Shown here: positions 62,741 through 64,000 of the stretch, in pieces
Layout: each line of letters starts with the position of its first letter
Numbering within the stretch: the stretch's first letter is position 1
Assembly (NCBI GenBank): GCA_019634955.1
Contig: JAHCAK010000012.1
Coordinates: 1-64,000, forward strand
Origin: Burkholderiales bacterium
Lineage (GTDB): Bacteria; Pseudomonadota; Gammaproteobacteria; Burkholderiales; Usitatibacteraceae
Length of the DNA: 64,000 nucleotides
Direction of reading: 5' to 3'
Notes under the pieces: generated by a model
Told to the model about the DNA's origin: nothing
Seen by the model: only the letters and a program-made list of their open reading frames with translations
The model's database searches: none
Program-made: the position numbers and the translations under genes

Positions 62741-63143
62741 CGGCAATCTGAAGCACTACAACTACTATCGGGACTTCGATCCGTCGATAGGCAGGTACAT
62801 CCAGTCCGATCCCATCGGACTGAAGGCCGGGCTCAACACCTTCGGATATGTGGGTGGAAATCCTCTCAAGTGGATCGACCCCAAGGGCCTGCTGCAGAAG
62901 CCCGGCACGGGCCTAGGTGGCAACCAGCGCGACTGCCCCTATGTCTACCACTTGGAGTTGGTCAGGAAGCCCAACTGGTTTGTTGAAGAAGTCACCGCGC
63001 AGTGCTTCTACTATTGCGGCCCTTCTGACAACTGTCCCGCCAACCCTAGGGATTACGTCAGATCGTTCATCGTCTACGACGTCGTGCGGCTGCGATTCTG
63101 GCCGGGCAATCCATGCCCGCCGGTTTGGTCGTTCGACATGTGA
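62706..63143 (+). CDS. Orphan RHS tip 4, short unknown toxin
   Basis: RHS homology begins at about 62739 ([19 protein letters not shown]) directly after the immunity 3 stop; an in-frame ATG lies at 62706. The core end reads [20 protein letters not shown]. The remaining tip is only about 85 residues, with five cysteines in the pattern [22 protein letters not shown] and NPCPPVWSF. No known motif. It may be a complete small toxin or a truncated one. Confidence 0.5.
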   Translation: MLFGRISCKAADGNLKHYNYYRDFDPSIGRYIQSDPIGLKAGLNTFGYVGGNPLKWIDPKGLLQKPGTGLGGNQRDCPYVYHLELVRKPNWFVEEVTAQCFYYCGPSDNCPANPRDYVRSFIVYDVVRLRFWPGNPCPPVWSFDM

Positions 63144-63547
63144 TTGACATGCTCTCGTTGAAGTTCACGGCCGAAGCAGCAGACCTGATTCGCAAAGCTC
63201 TAGGAACGACGCGAGTCGCCGAGCCCGTCGTGTACTTGATCGAAGTCAGCGACGCTCCGGTCCCTCCGGCGTTGGGAAAGGCTATCGCGACCGGCGCTGA
63301 CGAATCTAGGATCCAAGAGCTTGCGGAGAGTCAATCCACGAAGGACTTGCTGTCGGGTCGGAGACGTTTGGTGCCGGCGATATATCCGAAGAGTCAGTTT
63401 CCTAAGAAGTATCTCGTGAGCATCGACGGCATTCCGTTCGTCGTGCCTCCGAACCTAGAGAAGAAACTCGACGGGGGAACGCTCCACACGGCGCCGCGCG
63501 GATTGGAGTTGCGGGACGCCAGTGGTGCGATTGTGATGCCTCAGTGA
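63140..63547 (+). CDS. Candidate immunity protein 4 (cytoplasmic)
   Basis: This is a 135-residue soluble protein without signal peptide or membrane helix. The GTG at 63140 overlaps the tip 4 stop codon (GTGA), as in most coupled pairs in this window; an ATG at 63149 is the alternative. Visible segments are [40 protein letters not shown] and [15 protein letters not shown]. No family recognised. Unlike the other three partners it appears cytoplasmic, so tip 4 may have a cytoplasmic target (inference). Confidence 0.5.
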   Translation: MIDMLSLKFTAEAADLIRKALGTTRVAEPVVYLIEVSDAPVPPALGKAIATGADESRIQELAESQSTKDLLSGRRRLVPAIYPKSQFPKKYLVSIDGIPFVVPPNLEKKLDGGTLHTAPRGLELRDASGAIVMPQ

Positions 63548-63556
63548 GCACCACTC

Positions 63557-63597
63557 AGGCACGCGGCTTGCGAGGAGAGGCTGCAAGCCCCGTGCCT
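63557..63597 (+). terminator. Hairpin after the last gene, possible terminator
   Basis: AGGCACG-C-GGCTTGC pairs with GCAAGCC-C-CGTGCCT (14 pairs around one C-C mismatch) with an 11-base loop, 10 bases after the stop of immunity 4. No T run follows, so intrinsic termination is uncertain. Confidence 0.4.
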
Positions 63598-64000
63598 TCG
63601 CTGCAGCGTCGTGGGCTCGAGCGCTGACTGATTGCGAGCGCCGCGGCTTCGGCCCGGTTCTACGCGCAACTTCCCCCGCGCTCGCGCGCGGGGGTCTGAA
63701 CCGATTCCTTATCGGGCAGCTCTTTTGCCGCGCGCGAGCGCGGCGCCGAGGTGGTCGCAATTTGCGACCGATAACCTGGGCGGGGTAGAAGCACGCGCGA
63801 GGACGGCGAGCGCGGCAGTAGGGGGAAGCGGCGTTGCGCGAGCACGACCGCGCGGAAAGTACACGCGAGCCGGGCCACGGCGAGCGTGCGGGTTGATAGC
63901 GAAGCGCGGGGAGCGCGGAGCTGCAACCGAGGCAGACCCGGGCGCCCGACATAACGCGCGGTTATGCGTTGCGGGATGAGCGGAGCGCCCAAGAGCCGCG
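63598..64000. other. Gene-free, GC-rich stretch dense in inverted repeats
   Basis: I find no convincing gene in these 403 bases on either strand. Inverted repeats include CCCCCGCGC/GCGCGGGGG at 63673-63694, GCCGCGC/GCGCGGC at 63727-63744, GGTCGCAA/TTGCGACC at 63753-63769, TTATCGG with CCGATAA (63709-63715 and 63768-63774), and CATAAC/GTTATG at 63950-63966. The short motifs GCGAGCG and GCGCGG recur throughout. It could be a recombination remnant, a structured RNA or decayed sequence; nothing decides this. Confidence 0.4.

Larger units (their letters stand above)
59730..62852 (+). repeat. Four copies of a 99-bp RHS core-end repeat
   Basis: Copies lie at 59730-59828, 60692-60790, 61794-61892 and 62754-62852. 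Each encodes HYNY-RD-DP-IGRY-QSDPIGL and ends in a GY-V segment. They are spaced 962, 1102 and 960 bases apart, and the sequence between copies is unrelated apart from this unit. Each marks the junction between conserved RHS core and a variable toxin tip. Confidence 0.9.

Noticed and set aside
59730-62852. Regularly spaced repeats as a CRISPR array
   Set aside because: The repeats are 99 bp, coding, and about 1 kb apart, with genes rather than short spacers between them; no cas genes are present.
63940-63975. Integron attC site
   Set aside because: Only a 6-bp inverted repeat around GCGCG is present; the paired R/L box structure of attC cannot be seen before the window ends, and no integrase is present.

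Overview
The window is GC-rich chromosomal DNA whose conserved backbone points to a betaproteobacterium. The run rpoE-rseA-rseB-mucD-grx-lepA-lepB-DUF4845-rnc-era-recO-pdxJ-acpS-nagZ-uvrC-pgsA, with nadB divergent from rpoE, is the usual order in that class. The IPTL-CTERM surface protein, the type B PutA and the TctABC transporters fit the same assignment. Many neighbouring genes overlap by exactly four bases (GTGA or ATGA), so GTG starts are common.

Layout. 1-9822: end of an SH3-domain gene, a minus-strand operon (LolD-like ATPase, FtsX-like permease, AttH/CrtC lipocalin, acyltransferase), a CBS protein with ETF-quinone oxidoreductase, and a divergent EtfD-like iron-sulfur oxidoreductase. 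9870-11819: CaiB/racemase-type acyl-CoA enzyme, thioesterase and CrcB fluoride channel. 11835-14917 (minus): NAD(P)HX repair enzyme and NadB. 15136-19029: sigma-E envelope-stress operon with a sigma-E-like autoregulatory promoter. 19133-29241: tightly coupled lepA to pgsA housekeeping operon.

29238-41178: the widespread order uvrC-pgsA-tRNA-Gly-tRNA-Cys is split twice. A 1141-residue RCC1-repeat protein lies between pgsA and tRNA-Gly. A galactarate/glucarate catabolic island (garD, LacI regulator, gudD, garR, tctBAC) lies between tRNA-Gly and tRNA-Cys. The same roughly 50-bp hairpin element sits at both ends of that island. The LacI regulator has two good GntR-type operators in front of it and gudD.

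41211-58640: IPTL-CTERM beta-helix protein, small lipoprotein, histidinol-phosphatase-like enzyme, a YpfH homologue that has lost its catalytic Ser and His, an RND efflux operon with a terminal TetR gene and an operator in its promoter, peptidyl-dipeptidase Dcp, and putA divergent from an Lrp-type regulator.

58641-63547 is the accessory region and the best candidate for an interesting system. A 5'-truncated, frameshifted RHS core begins right after the lrp stop codon. Four orphan RHS C-terminal tips follow, each opening with the same 99-bp core-end repeat and each followed by a small candidate immunity gene. Two tips show recognisable hydrolase signatures (an HEDRH zinc motif and an NCQEW papain-like motif). 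Base composition drops visibly here. The last 450 bases hold no convincing gene but several strong inverted repeats.
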